Shown: positions 18,430 to 27,935, counted from the first letter of the stretch. The stretch: DNA of 64,000 nucleotides from CAWVSB01 sp046710535 (GCA_046710535.1 JBKEHH010000001.1:186001-250000); one strand, 5' to 3'. Program-made: numbers and translations. The notes: generated by a model not told the origin, from the sequence alone.

Positions 18430-20265
18430 ATGGCAACAATCCCTGTTATTGTCAGCTTTGGTGGTATTAATCCAGCGGGCCGTAGCTCTGGCAATCACGG
18501 CTTTAAACGTACGGTGATTGATGAATTAGCGACTGAAGATGCCGCGGCGACTTGGCGGGCCCTAGCTGCATTAATGAATTGTGACAGTGGTGAGATAGAT
18601 TTTATGCGTGCTCACACGCTTATCCGCAAAATTGAGCCTAGTTACTTTGATGTCAATGCGGTACCGCTGAACCGTAAACTCACCGTTAACAGCAATGGCA
18701 GCCCTTTAAGCTTTGAGGTAAGTGCTAGGCAGCTGCCTGAATCTATCCCTAGCAATTGGACGGTAACCGCTCTCGATAATGGCAGAGCCAAAGTTGAGCT
18801 AGTGGGTAGTTCTGACCTATTGATTCCCGATACACGCAAAAGCCCGGTGAGTGCGGCGGGGCAGCTGCCTAGCGGATTTGATCCGGCCAGTTTATATCAA
18901 GCCCGCAGCCATCCTCGTGGTTTACAGTTGTCGATATTTGGTGCCAGCGATGCCTTAGGTCAGCTGGGGATAGATTGGCAAACTATTTGTGATGCAGTAC
19001 CTGGTGATAAGATCAGTGTCTACGCAGGTAGCGCTATGAGCCAGATGGATGCCAATGGCAATGGTGGTTTACTGGGGAATAATTATCGTGGCGGCAGGAT
19101 AACGTCTAAACACTTAGCTTTGGGCTTGGCAGAAATGCCGGCAGACTTTATTAATGCCTATGTTTTGGGCAGCGTGGGCAGTACTGGTTTGAATATGGGA
19201 GCATGTGCCACATTTCACTATAACTTGCGTCAAGCTGCACACGACATAAAGGCTGGGCGGGCGCGAGTTGCCATAGTGGGCGGAGCCGAAGCGCCAATTG
19301 TTGCCGATGTTCTAGAAGGCTATATCACCATGGGTGCGCTGGGTATGGATGAAGACCTGTGTAAGTTAGACGGATTAAGCGGTGACGCTGATTTACGTAG
19401 AGCTTGCCGCCCGTTTGGCGACAATGTTGGTTTTACCTTGGCCGAGGGAGCGCAGTTTACGGTTTTAATGGATGACGAGTTGGCCCTTGAGTTAGGCGCC
19501 TTGGTGTATGGTGCAGTGCCCGATGTTTATGTGAATGCCGATGGTCATAAAAAGTCTATCTCGGCGCCAGGGGTGGGCAACTATATTACGGTAGCCAAAG
19601 CAGCAGGTTTAGCTGCCAACATTGTGGGCAAGTTAGATGGCCGCAGTTTTATTCACGCCCATGGCACCGGTACACCAGCCAATAGAGTCAGTGAGTCACA
19701 TATATTTAATGAGACTGCTAAAGCTTTTGGTATACAAAATTGGCCAGTGGCCGCTATCAAGTGTTATCTGGGGCATTCAATTGGTGCTTCCGGTGGCGAT
19801 CAGTTAATAAGCGCTATAGGTACTTGGCAATACGGAATTATCCCCGGGATAGGCACCATCGATAAGGCCGCGGCAGATGTTTTTGATAGTAATTTGGCTA
19901 TATCGCCCGAGCATAAGCAATTTGACCAAGGCAATTTGGAAGTAGCGCTGTTAAATGCAAAAGGCTTTGGCGGTAATAATGCAACCGCCGTGGTGTTGTC
20001 ACCAACGGTAACTAAGACAATGCTGATGAATAAGCATGGCGCTAAGAAAATAAGCGCTTGGCAGAAGAAATGTGAAAAGACTATTGCCGCGGCAGCTGGA
20101 TATGATCAGCGTTCATCTAAAGTTGTTGAGCCTGCTATTTACAAGTTTGACCATAATGTTCGCACCAGTGACCATATTAAAATTACGCCGGACGCTATTT
20201 CTATTGAGGGCTACAATCATACTATTGCTATTAATGAGCGGTCGCCACTAAAAGACTATTTGTAA
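18430..20265 (+). CDS. Beta-ketoacyl synthase (elongating, FabB/F-like fold)
   Basis: Condensing enzyme, 611 residues from ATG 18430 (an upstream in-frame ATG at 18394 lacks a ribosome site; the protein then begins MATIPVIVSFGGINPAGRS, as relatives do). Complete Cys-His-His triad: Cys in NMGACATFHY, His in FIHAHGTGTPANR, His in KCYLGHSIGASGGD. About 180 extra N-terminal residues precede the core compared with FabF. No acyl-carrier protein gene is adjacent. Related long ketoacyl synthases occur in marine gammaproteobacteria; substrate is unknown. Confidence 0.88.
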   Translation: MATIPVIVSFGGINPAGRSSGNHGFKRTVIDELATEDAAATWRALAALMNCDSGEIDFMRAHTLIRKIEPSYFDVNAVPLNRKLTVNSNGSPLSFEVSARQLPESIPSNWTVTALDNGRAKVELVGSSDLLIPDTRKSPVSAAGQLPSGFDPASLYQARSHPRGLQLSIFGASDALGQLGIDWQTICDAVPGDKISVYAGSAMSQMDANGNGGLLGNNYRGGRITSKHLALGLAEMPADFINAYVLGSVGSTGLNMGACATFHYNLRQAAHDIKAGRARVAIVGGAEAPIVADVLEGYITMGALGMDEDLCKLDGLSGDADLRRACRPFGDNVGFTLAEGAQFTVLMDDELALELGALVYGAVPDVYVNADGHKKSISAPGVGNYITVAKAAGLAANIVGKLDGRSFIHAHGTGTPANRVSESHIFNETAKAFGIQNWPVAAIKCYLGHSIGASGGDQLISAIGTWQYGIIPGIGTIDKAAADVFDSNLAISPEHKQFDQGNLEVALLNAKGFGGNNATAVVLSPTVTKTMLMNKHGAKKISAWQKKCEKTIAAAAGYDQRSSKVVEPAIYKFDHNVRTSDHIKITPDAISIEGYNHTIAINERSPLKDYL

Positions 20266-20274
20266 GTTATAGCA

Positions 20275-20871
20275 TTGAACTACCAAACGTTAAGTAAAGC
20301 TATTGGCATCTTTGTTGTAGGCTTAGTGGCTTGCTGTTTATGGATTGGATGGAGCGAAAAAAATATGACTGGCAGTGTAAGTTATTCAATAGAGATAGAG
20401 TTACCGTTGGTACAAGCGTGGGAAAAGCTGCAAGACCTGTCGTTAGCCCACCATTATGTGCCGGGTTTAAAAAATACTGAGATAACCACTGACAAGACTC
20501 AAGGAGTTGGCGCTAGTAGGCGGGTTTTTCAAGGTGGTTCTAGTTATGTAGATGAAACTGTAGAAGAGTGGAATGAAGGTCAGGGCTTTTTGATTCGCTT
20601 GCATAAGGGAGAGACCGGCAAGCCACCATTGTTTAATAAAGCATGGTTTCGCTATGCCATTGAAGATAATGGCAAGGGAGGTACTACGTTTACTCCTAGC
20701 ATGACCTATGAGATGCCATGGGGTGGATTTGGGTCCTTGCTTGAGCGGCTACTTCTTAAAAAAGTTTTTATCGGCGTGCTGCGCGATGTAGCCATAGCGA
20801 TGAAAGATTACTATGAAACTGGCGAAGCAGTGGGGCCAGATCGGCTTAAAGCGCTGAAGGCTGCGCGCTAG
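20275..20871 (+). CDS. Membrane-anchored SRPBCC (START-like) protein
   Basis: 198 residues, TTG start at 20275, ten bases after the ketoacyl synthase. An N-terminal hydrophobic segment (IGIFVVGLVACCLWIGW) is followed by a polyketide-cyclase/SRPBCC ligand-binding fold (SYSIEIELPLVQAWEKLQDL, then TVEEWNEGQGFLIRLHKGE). An alternative ATG at 20365 would remove the hydrophobic segment. The family binds hydrophobic ligands; specific function unknown. Probably cotranscribed with the ketoacyl synthase. Confidence 0.7.
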   Translation: MNYQTLSKAIGIFVVGLVACCLWIGWSEKNMTGSVSYSIEIELPLVQAWEKLQDLSLAHHYVPGLKNTEITTDKTQGVGASRRVFQGGSSYVDETVEEWNEGQGFLIRLHKGETGKPPLFNKAWFRYAIEDNGKGGTTFTPSMTYEMPWGGFGSLLERLLLKKVFIGVLRDVAIAMKDYYETGEAVGPDRLKALKAAR

Positions 20872-20958
20872 GCTAGTTAACATAAATGTAACTGCCCTTA
20901 ATGGCCTTGGCTGCTAATCTCGATACATATAAAAAATAACAATAATTTGGGATTACTG

Positions 20959-23106
20959 ATGTTTCGTTTCTCCACTCTCGTTGTCACTGTATTTCTTTCT
21001 TTGTGCGGCTTTTCTACTGCTGCACCCGTTACCTTTGAGCGTTTATTGAACGCAGCAGATGATGGCGCTAATTGGCTAAGCCACAGCCGTGACTATGCGG
21101 AAACCCGCTTTAGCCCATTGGCGCTAATCACCGATAATAATATTAATAAGTTGGGTTTGGCATGGGCGTTTGACATGCCCGATAAACGCGGACTTCAGGG
21201 CACCCCCTTAGTGATTGACGGGGTTATGTATGCAACGGGTAATTGGAATAAGTTATTTGCATTAAATGCGGCGACTGGTGAGATGCTATGGCATTACGAC
21301 CCCAAGGTTGACGTTAACAGAGCCAATGCCTTTTGTTGCGGAGTGATTAACCGCGGTGTGGCAGCTTGGGGCAACAATTTGCATATGGGTACCCTTGATG
21401 GGTATTTGGTGGCTATTGATAGAGATAGTGGCGCAGAGGTTTGGCGCACTTTAACCATAGATCAAAATAAGCATTACAGTATTACTGGCGCACCAAGAGT
21501 AGTTAATGGTGTTGTCGTTATTGGCAATGGTGGCTCTGAATACGGTGTACGCGGCTATGTCGGAGGCTATGACCCTGGCAGTGGTGAGATGTTATGGCGT
21601 TTTTATACTGTGCCGGGCAACCCTGCCGATGGCTTTGAAAATGAACAGATGGAATTAGCCGCTAAAACGTGGAGCGGCAACTGGTGGGAGATGGGTGGTG
21701 GCGGTACTGCTTGGGATTCGTTTGCTTATGACGCTGAATTAGATCTGTTATATATTGGTGTTGGTAATGGCGCGCCCCATAACCGAGAAATGCGCAGTCC
21801 TGGTGGTGGCGACAATTTATATTTGTCATCCATTGTCGCGGTTAAAGCACAAACCGGTGAATACGTTTGGCATTATCAGCAAACACCAGCCGACAGTTGG
21901 GATTTTACCGCTACTCAGTCACTGATCCTGACCGACATAGAGTGGCAGGGGCAAGCCCGGCAGGTAATTATGCAAGCGCCTAAAAATGGCTTCTTCTTTA
22001 TTTTAGATCGAGTTAGCGGTGAGCTGCTGTCAGCAGAGCCTTATGTGCCAGTAACTTGGGCGACGCATTATGACATGGCAACCGGCAGACCGGTTGAAGC
22101 TGAAGGAGCTGGCTATGTAGATAAACCGTTTAATCTAAAGCCGACCGGTTTAGGCGGGCATAATTGGCACCCTATGGCCTATAGCCCAAATACTGGCTTA
22201 GTTTATATTCCAGCATTGGACTTTATGGCGCCAATAGAAAATCAAGATGAGTATCTTTTTAATCCGCGCCAATGGAATCTAGGCTACAAAACTAACGCAT
22301 CGCCGTTTGGGCATATTATTACGCAGGCAATTATGCGGGCCTCGGTAGACTCATATTTATTGGCATGGGATCCAGTAACCCAGCGTGAAGTGTGGCGCGC
22401 GCCAAACCCTATTATTGGTAATGGGGGTGTTTTAGCCACCGCCGGTAATTTGGTTTTTCAGGGTAATAGCGCTAATCAATTGGTTGCTTTTAATGCCACT
22501 AACGGTGAGGCAATTTGGCAGTTTGATGCGCAGCAGGGAATCATGGCCTCGCCTGTTACGTATTCGGTAGATGGTGAGCAATATGTAGCGGTGCTGGCAG
22601 GGCGCGGCGGCGGCTTGAGTATGATGATAGGGATGGAAACACCACCGTCGTCAACGATTCGGCGATTATTAGTGTTCAAGTTAGGCGCTAATGGCGCTTT
22701 ACCGCAATTTGACGATGTGGCTGCGCGAGTAGCACCACCAGCCAGAATGGATGTCACAGATGATGAGCTAATGGCCGGCGGCGCAAAGTACATGGCGCTG
22801 TGTGCAAGGTGTCATGGCGCTATGCTGGTGTCTGACGGCAGTGTGCCTGATCTGCGCCGTTTAGATAATATCTGGTATGACAAATTTGATGATGTTGTGC
22901 TCAATGGCATGATGCAAGAGGCTGGTATGCCCGGCTTTAAGGCTGACCTGACCCAAGCGGAAGCTCGCAACGTAAAAGCCTATGTATTGCATAAGGCCAA
23001 CGAAGATTGGGAGATACAAAACTCGCCCCGATGGTGGTTGGCGTGTCAAACGTGGTTAGCGGAAATATTGGCCAGTATTTTAGTCTTTTTAATGCAGCAG
23101 GCCTAA
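20959..23106 (+). CDS. PQQ-dependent alcohol dehydrogenase with C-terminal cytochrome c (quinohaemoprotein)
   Basis: Periplasmic alcohol oxidation with PQQ and an internal haem. About 715 residues from ATG 20959 (TTG at 20947 is an in-frame alternative). Signal peptide LVVTVFLSLCGFSTAA; beta-propeller with tryptophan-docking motifs (GEMLWHYD, GEYVWHYQ); the vicinal disulfide FCCGV characteristic of these enzymes; catalytic Asp in DSWDFTATQS; C-terminal haem site CARCHG with a distal methionine in AGMPGF. No pqq biosynthesis genes are in the window, so PQQ must come from elsewhere. Confidence 0.93.
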   Translation: MFRFSTLVVTVFLSLCGFSTAAPVTFERLLNAADDGANWLSHSRDYAETRFSPLALITDNNINKLGLAWAFDMPDKRGLQGTPLVIDGVMYATGNWNKLFALNAATGEMLWHYDPKVDVNRANAFCCGVINRGVAAWGNNLHMGTLDGYLVAIDRDSGAEVWRTLTIDQNKHYSITGAPRVVNGVVVIGNGGSEYGVRGYVGGYDPGSGEMLWRFYTVPGNPADGFENEQMELAAKTWSGNWWEMGGGGTAWDSFAYDAELDLLYIGVGNGAPHNREMRSPGGGDNLYLSSIVAVKAQTGEYVWHYQQTPADSWDFTATQSLILTDIEWQGQARQVIMQAPKNGFFFILDRVSGELLSAEPYVPVTWATHYDMATGRPVEAEGAGYVDKPFNLKPTGLGGHNWHPMAYSPNTGLVYIPALDFMAPIENQDEYLFNPRQWNLGYKTNASPFGHIITQAIMRASVDSYLLAWDPVTQREVWRAPNPIIGNGGVLATAGNLVFQGNSANQLVAFNATNGEAIWQFDAQQGIMASPVTYSVDGEQYVAVLAGRGGGLSMMIGMETPPSSTIRRLLVFKLGANGALPQFDDVAARVAPPARMDVTDDELMAGGAKYMALCARCHGAMLVSDGSVPDLRRLDNIWYDKFDDVVLNGMMQEAGMPGFKADLTQAEARNVKAYVLHKANEDWEIQNSPRWWLACQTWLAEILASILVFLMQQA

Positions 23107-23197
23107 GCAGAGAAATTAGATAAGTTACTGGGCAAACTCCAGTGAGCTACCTATAATCCGTGCCTGATAGAAATCTAACCTCAAGGTACGTTTTTTA

Positions 23198-23749
23198 ATG
23201 GATGCTATTGAAGCGCTGTTAACCAGAAATTCAGCGCCCAAGCTATGCGCGCCAGCCCCTAACCCAGCACAGCTAGAGACGGTTTTTCAGGCTGCTTTGC
23301 GGGCGCCAGACCATGCCAGATTGCGCCCTTGGCGTTATGCGGTAATTTGTGGTGACGCGCGTCAGCAGTTGGGTGAATTGTTTGTTGCCACCAAACTTGC
23401 CGACGGCGTAGTACTGGACCTAGAGGAACAGCAAAAACTGGCGGCGAAACCATTGCGTGCGCCGATGATTATTGCGGTGGCAGCGCATCTTCAAGAACAT
23501 CCAAAAGTACCACTAATAGAGCAGCAGCTTTCTGCAGGTACATCGGCCCATGCCATTTTACTGGCGCTACATGCACTAGGTTATGCGGGAGTTTGGCGTA
23601 CTGGCTCGCTTTGTTTTAATCCGCTAATTAGACAGGGGCTTGGTTTTGCCGATAACGAAGAGCTAGTAGGGTTTTTATACATAGGCACTCGTGATTGTAA
23701 GGCTAAGCCATTGCCGGAGTTAGCCACGGCTGACTATGTTAGATATTAG
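23198..23749 (+). CDS. Nitroreductase-family flavoprotein
   Basis: 183 residues, FMN-dependent NAD(P)H reductase of the YdjA-like branch (MDAIEALLTRNSAPKLCAPAP, then APDHARLRPWRYAVICGDA; the Arg-rich FMN-binding segment is near residue 35). A C-terminal LVGFLYIGT strand is typical. Substrate unknown. Intact, no frame problem; it ends 41 bp before the enoyl-CoA isomerase start. Confidence 0.87.
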   Translation: MDAIEALLTRNSAPKLCAPAPNPAQLETVFQAALRAPDHARLRPWRYAVICGDARQQLGELFVATKLADGVVLDLEEQQKLAAKPLRAPMIIAVAAHLQEHPKVPLIEQQLSAGTSAHAILLALHALGYAGVWRTGSLCFNPLIRQGLGFADNEELVGFLYIGTRDCKAKPLPELATADYVRY

Positions 23750-23789
23750 TCTACATCTTAATTCAGTACTTTATTTACCAGAGGAAGCT

Positions 23790-24590
23790 ATGAGTAAACC
23801 AAACTTTGAAACATTGGCCGTTGACATTAATAACCACGTTGCCACTGTAGAGTTGGCCAGACCCAAAAAGGCTAACGCCATGAGCGCTACTATGTGGGTC
23901 GAATTACAACAGTGTTTTGAATGGATTGATCTAGAGTCTGAGATTCGTGTTGTTATCCTTGCTGGACAAGGTAAAAACTTTTGCGCCGGTATTGATTTAA
24001 GCATGTTTGGTGATTTAACGGACGATGGCATGGAGCCTGCCCGAAAGGCAGAGCAGTTACGGCTAACGATTAAGCGCTTACAAGCCAACTTAACCGCGAT
24101 AGAGCAATGCAGAAAACCAGTGTTAGCCGCAATCCACGGTGCCAGCGTAGGCGGGGCTATCGATATGATCACCTGTTGCGATATGCGTTACTGCACCGAG
24201 GATGCATATTTTTCAATTAAAGAAATTGATATTGGCATGGTAGCTGACGTAGGTACTCTGCAGCGCCTACCTAAGCTGGTTGGCGACGGTATTGTGCGCG
24301 AATTAGCCTATACCGGTAGAACATTTTTTGGCGCAGAAGCGGTAAGCATGGGTTTGGCTAATAAAGTGTATGCAGATAAAGATCAAATGATGGCAGGCGT
24401 GCAAGCGATTGCCGCAGAGATTGCGACTAAGTCGCCACTGTCTATACGTGGTACTAAAGAAATGATGCGCTATACCCGTGATCACAGTGTTGAAGATAGT
24501 TTGAATTATATTGCTACCTGGAATGCAGGTATGTTGAGTTCGGCCGACTTGATGATTGGTATTAGTGGTGAGACTGATTTTGAAGATTAG
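23790..24590 (+). CDS. Crotonase-family dienoyl-CoA isomerase (ECH1-like)
   Basis: 266 residues, start ATG 23790 chosen because GAGGA lies just upstream; a longer frame from 23736 has no ribosome site. Crotonase fold with oxyanion-hole segments FCAGIDLSM and HGASVGGAIDM. The acidic residues of delta(3,5)-delta(2,4)-dienoyl-CoA isomerase are in EIDIGMVADVGTLQRLPK, almost as in the mammalian ECH1, and SRDHSV-like YTRDHSVEDSLNYIATWNA is also typical. It would move double bonds during oxidation of unsaturated fatty acids. Confidence 0.88.
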   Translation: MSKPNFETLAVDINNHVATVELARPKKANAMSATMWVELQQCFEWIDLESEIRVVILAGQGKNFCAGIDLSMFGDLTDDGMEPARKAEQLRLTIKRLQANLTAIEQCRKPVLAAIHGASVGGAIDMITCCDMRYCTEDAYFSIKEIDIGMVADVGTLQRLPKLVGDGIVRELAYTGRTFFGAEAVSMGLANKVYADKDQMMAGVQAIAAEIATKSPLSIRGTKEMMRYTRDHSVEDSLNYIATWNAGMLSSADLMIGISGETDFED

Positions 24591-24636
24591 TGTGTTGTTA
24601 TAACTGCACAATTGGAAAAAAACCAAGGATAATATT

Positions 24637-25071
24637 ATGGATATTAGCATCGGACAGACAGCAATTTTGACACCTGTGTTAGCTATGTTGCTATTAGCTT
24701 TTGTGGTGTGGATCGTTTTGTTTATTACCCGACTTAAAGCAATTGGTGAGCTTAAAATCAAACCAGACGCCATTAATACGCCGGACGCTGTTGATAGCTT
24801 ACTACCCAATTATGCGCGTTACCCAGGGCATAATTTTAAAAACCTATTTGAAGTACCTGTGCTGTTTTACATTATGTGTTTTTATTTATATGCCACCGGC
24901 ACTGCCGACAGCGTAGCGATTAATTGCGCATGGGCATTTGTAGGCTTAAGAGTCTTACACAGTATTGTTCAGTGCAGCTATAACAATGTGAATCATCGAT
25001 TTGCGGCGTACTTCTTTAGTTGTATTGCGTTGTGGGTAATGGTGTTGCGCAGTGCGATGGATTTGTTTTAA
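24637..25071 (+). CDS. MAPEG-family membrane protein
   Basis: 144 residues with about four membrane segments and a MAPEG signature (RYPGHNFKNLFEVPVLFY, and the C-terminal RVLHSIVQCSYNNVNHRF). Eukaryotic family members are glutathione-dependent microsomal enzymes; bacterial members are mostly uncharacterised. An ATG with AAGGAT upstream marks the start. Likely same operon as the isomerase and acyltransferase. Confidence 0.87.
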   Translation: MDISIGQTAILTPVLAMLLLAFVVWIVLFITRLKAIGELKIKPDAINTPDAVDSLLPNYARYPGHNFKNLFEVPVLFYIMCFYLYATGTADSVAINCAWAFVGLRVLHSIVQCSYNNVNHRFAAYFFSCIALWVMVLRSAMDLF

Positions 25072-25101
25072 CAGACTTTACTTAATGGTTGGTTGTCATT
25101 T

Positions 25102-25671
25102 ATGAATATTTTTAATACGCCAGTGTTGTCTTATTGTTTCCATTGGCTGGCGCGTTTTTGTATGTGGGCTAAAGGTTGGAAGGTTGTTGGACATCCGCCG
25201 GACATTCCGCACTATGTGTTAATTGCAGCGCCGCACACAACCAATTGGGATTTTCCTGCCATGTTGGGAATCGCCTTTAGCCGCCATATGCAAGTGAAAT
25301 GGATGGGTAAGCACACATTGTTTGGTCCAGTTATGGGTATTTTTTCGCGCTGGTTTGGTGGTGTTTCGGTTAATCGTAACGATGCCAAAGATATGGTTGA
25401 GCAAATGGCCGATGAATTTAACCGACGTGAACAGTTTACGTTAATTATTCCGGTAGAAGGGACCCGTAGCAAAGTCACTAAATGGAAGACCGGTTTTTAT
25501 CGCATCGCGCTAAAAGCTGGGGTACCCATTGTCCCTGCCTATGTTGACTACCCCAACAAAACGGGCGGCTTTGGTGAGACGTTTTATCCCACCGGTGATC
25601 AAGACGCCGATATTGCTGCGCTGCAGGAATTTTATAAAAACTTTCGTGGACATGGCGTTCACGCCGAATGA
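25102..25671 (+). CDS. Lysophospholipid acyltransferase family protein (PlsC-like)
   Basis: 189 residues from ATG 25102 (in-frame TTG at 25093 is an alternative). The acyltransferase H-x4-D motif is visible in AAPHTTNWDFPA, and the phosphate-contacting EGTRS motif in PVEGTRSKVTKW. It resembles the short 1-acylglycerol-3-phosphate acyltransferase-like proteins of unknown substrate rather than PlsC proper. Confidence 0.87.
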   Translation: MNIFNTPVLSYCFHWLARFCMWAKGWKVVGHPPDIPHYVLIAAPHTTNWDFPAMLGIAFSRHMQVKWMGKHTLFGPVMGIFSRWFGGVSVNRNDAKDMVEQMADEFNRREQFTLIIPVEGTRSKVTKWKTGFYRIALKAGVPIVPAYVDYPNKTGGFGETFYPTGDQDADIAALQEFYKNFRGHGVHAE

Positions 25672-25685
25672 TTGGAGCGTAATTA

Positions 25686-26714
25686 ATGGCTAATAAGCGT
25701 ATTGAGGTGTCAGAGTTTGGCGGCCCTGAAGTTCTTCACTTGGTAGAAGACGATCAGTTGCCCGAGCCGCAGGCTGGCGAGATTAGAGTCAAGGTGCTTG
25801 CCGCCGGCACCGGCTTTACCGATACCATTATTCGCCAAGGTCAATATATCGATGTGAAAGATAAGCCGCCATTTACACTGGGTTACGACTGGTTTGGGGT
25901 GGTTGATAAATTAGGTGAGGGCGTAACAAATCTTGCTATAGGCCAAGCTGTTGCCGATATGCCTGTTATTGGATCTTACACGCAATATTTATGTGTTGAT
26001 GCTAATCGAGTAATTACTGCGCCAGAAGGTTTAGATCCTGCTAAAGGAGTAGCGATGATTTTGTCCTACACCACAGCCTATCAAATGTTGACACGAATAA
26101 GAAAATTCAAACCGGGTCAGTCAATCTTAATTCATGCTGCTGGCGGAGCTGTTGGCACAGCCATGCTCGACTTAGCCCGAACTATGGGGTTAATTGCCTA
26201 TGGCACCGCGTCTGTCGGCAAGCATGGATTAGTAAAAGAGTTCAACGGTATCCCGATTGATTATCAAAATGAAGATTTTGTCGAACGAATTAACACCCTT
26301 ACCATGGGCAAAGGCGTTGATGGGGTGTTTGACACTATTGGCGGCAAGAGCTGGTCGCGCTCATACAGGTGTCTTGCCAAGGGTGGTACCCTGATCGCAT
26401 TTGGTGCTTTGCAAATGACCACCGGTGAGGAGAAGTTGCCATCGCTGCTGTTAGGTTTCCTAAAGCTAATGGTGTTATGGAAGCTATTACCCAACGGCAA
26501 GCAATCGATTTTTTATAATATTCAAAAAGATCGTGAAAAGAACCCGCAGCTGTTTGCAGAAGATTTACAGACTTTATTTGCAATGCTAAAAGAGGGCACG
26601 CTAAAGCCCGCGATTGCCGGTAAGCGGCCATTAGAAGATGCGGTGGAAATTCATCACTTGATAGATCGCGCCGATGTGCCTGGGAAAATGGTTTTGATCC
26701 CAAATTCTGAGTAA
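25686..26714 (+). CDS. MDR-superfamily NADPH:quinone reductase-like enzyme
   Basis: 342 residues; GroES-like N-terminal domain and a Rossmann domain with the dinucleotide loop HAAGGAVGTAMLDLA. No structural or catalytic zinc ligands are visible, so it belongs to the zinc-free quinone oxidoreductase / enoyl reductase branch. It follows the acyltransferase by 14 bp and is the last gene before a long non-coding stretch. Confidence 0.88.
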   Translation: MANKRIEVSEFGGPEVLHLVEDDQLPEPQAGEIRVKVLAAGTGFTDTIIRQGQYIDVKDKPPFTLGYDWFGVVDKLGEGVTNLAIGQAVADMPVIGSYTQYLCVDANRVITAPEGLDPAKGVAMILSYTTAYQMLTRIRKFKPGQSILIHAAGGAVGTAMLDLARTMGLIAYGTASVGKHGLVKEFNGIPIDYQNEDFVERINTLTMGKGVDGVFDTIGGKSWSRSYRCLAKGGTLIAFGALQMTTGEEKLPSLLLGFLKLMVLWKLLPNGKQSIFYNIQKDREKNPQLFAEDLQTLFAMLKEGTLKPAIAGKRPLEDAVEIHHLIDRADVPGKMVLIPNSE

Positions 26715-27591
26715 CCACTTAATGGCTTTGTTCCACTAATGTAATGTGATTTCTAGTATGATTTTTTTCCACAAAATCTGTGGATAACTGTGGGTATAAG
26801 TTGTTTTTTTGGCGCTATTAATACAGAATATCAGGTGTTATTAACAGATTGGTTGTTTTTCAATCAACCGTGTTAAAGTAATATAAAACAATAACTTATA
26901 GATTTTTTATAGTGTATTAGTAGTCGAGTTAGCTTTTAACTCTGTTGTTTAGGTGTTTTATTCTAAAATGTGCATAAAGTTACAGTAATTGTTCCACATA
27001 AGTAGTTTAGGTAGTTATTAGCGTGTAGCGTAAGTGCCCACTTTTGTACCCAAATCAGTGCGTCACCCGCGTCTTTATAGATACCCAGTTTAGTGCCAGT
27101 CTGGCATATTTCTAGTTTGCTTAGCCTGAGTGGTTAGGGCTGTAACTTATCTTTTATCTAGCTGCAATTATTCTCCCTGCCGTCAGTTAACTAAGCCTGC
27201 CGTTTTTTTACCAGTCATGATCAAATTGTTCTATTGTTTGCCTAACACGTCGTTTGATCCAATAACGGTCTATTAACCAGCCAGCGGCGTTTGTAACGAG
27301 CCTCTGACATGGTTTGTCAGATTTCAAGATTAATCGTCGCAGGCACGCATTTATCGTCGCTAGACACCTGCTAGTCAATGGAGTGATGCTGCAAAGTTAA
27401 AGTTTTTAGGTTTTACCATGGATTTACTTATCAATGCTGGAGAATAAATGGATAGCGACTATAACAATTATTGGCCTTATCACTATTAGCCATAGATTGC
27501 TTTGCAACTCAGTAATTGCTTAAGGAATAAACAGTTTATTTAATTAATAATCAGAGTCGATAATATAATCGCTAAACAGCCCATTTTCTGT
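26715..27591. other. 877-bp gene-free stretch
   Basis: AT-rich, with no open frame that resembles a known protein on either strand. It contains one perfect DnaA box (see 26779-26787), an adjacent CCACA-AAATC-TGTGG inverted repeat (26769-26783), several TTCCAC words (26730, 26991) and a short imperfect hairpin near 26850. The stretch RC(27010-27115) has a 55-codon open frame without a start codon that I cannot relate to any family. Confidence 0.55.
26779..26787 (-). promoter_or_regulatory. Perfect DnaA box (TTATCCACA)
   Basis: The minus strand reads TTATCCACA exactly. It is a single box with a nearby inverted repeat; alone it may act in DnaA titration or be chance. No dnaA, dnaN, gidA or rpmH gene is nearby, so it does not mark the origin. 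Confidence 0.4.
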
Positions 27592-27619
27592 TTGACAACA
27601 TTGATGAATACAGTAGAAT
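27592..27619 (+). promoter_or_regulatory. tRNA operon promoter
   Basis: TTGACA (27592-27597), a 16-bp spacer and TAGAAT (27614-27619) followed by GCCGCCCG, a GC-rich discriminator typical of stringently controlled tRNA promoters. It lies 20 bp before tRNA-Val. Confidence 0.75.
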
Positions 27620-27639
27620 GCCGCCCGTTGAAGCCGATC

Positions 27640-27715
27640 GGGTGATTAGCTCAGTTGGTAGAGCATCGCCTTTACACGGCGAGGGTCGGCGGTTCAAGCC
27701 CGTCATCACCCACCA
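27640..27715 (+). tRNA. tRNA-Val (anticodon TAC)
   Basis: 76-nt tRNA including an encoded CCA. Acceptor arm GGGTGAT/ATCACCC is complementary; anticodon stem TCGCC/GGCGA encloses loop TTTACAC with TAC; T-arm has GGTTCAAGCC. Discriminator A. Reads valine GUA codons, and others by wobble. Confidence 0.96.
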
Positions 27716-27752
27716 GCTTCAACAAGAATTAGCTAGGTACAATCGGTTTTGC

Positions 27753-27829
27753 GGACCGGTAGTTCAGTTGGTTAGAATGCCGGCCTGTCACGCCGGAGGT
27801 CGCGAGTTCGAGTCTCGTCCGGTCCGCCA
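27753..27829 (+). tRNA. tRNA-Asp (anticodon GTC)
   Basis: 77-nt tRNA with encoded CCA. Acceptor GGACCGG/CCGGTCC, anticodon stem CCGGC/GCCGG around CTGTCAC (GTC), T-arm GAGTTCGAGTCTC, discriminator G (an Asp identity element). It follows tRNA-Val by 37 bp in one transcript. Confidence 0.96.
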
Positions 27830-27845
27830 CTTAGCTAATAAAAAT

Positions 27846-27868
27846 AACCACCGAAAGGTGGTTTTTTT
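27846..27868 (+). terminator. Rho-independent terminator of the tRNA operon
   Basis: AACCACC / GGTGGTT perfect 7-bp stem closed by a GAAA tetraloop and followed by a run of T's; it ends 17 bp after tRNA-Asp. Confidence 0.92.
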
Positions 27869-27935
27869 ATATCTGTCGTTTTTAACTAACTTTTATCTGA
27901 ACAGATACCCAATAGCCCTAGGATGGGATTAATAG

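Noticed and set aside
26767..26790. Chromosome origin
   Set aside because: Only one DnaA box; no dnaA, rpmH, gidA or AT-rich unwinding region organised around it.
27618..27932. 104-codon open frame across the tRNA genes
   Set aside because: It reads through two well-formed tRNAs and has no protein similarity; it is an artefact of tRNA sequence.
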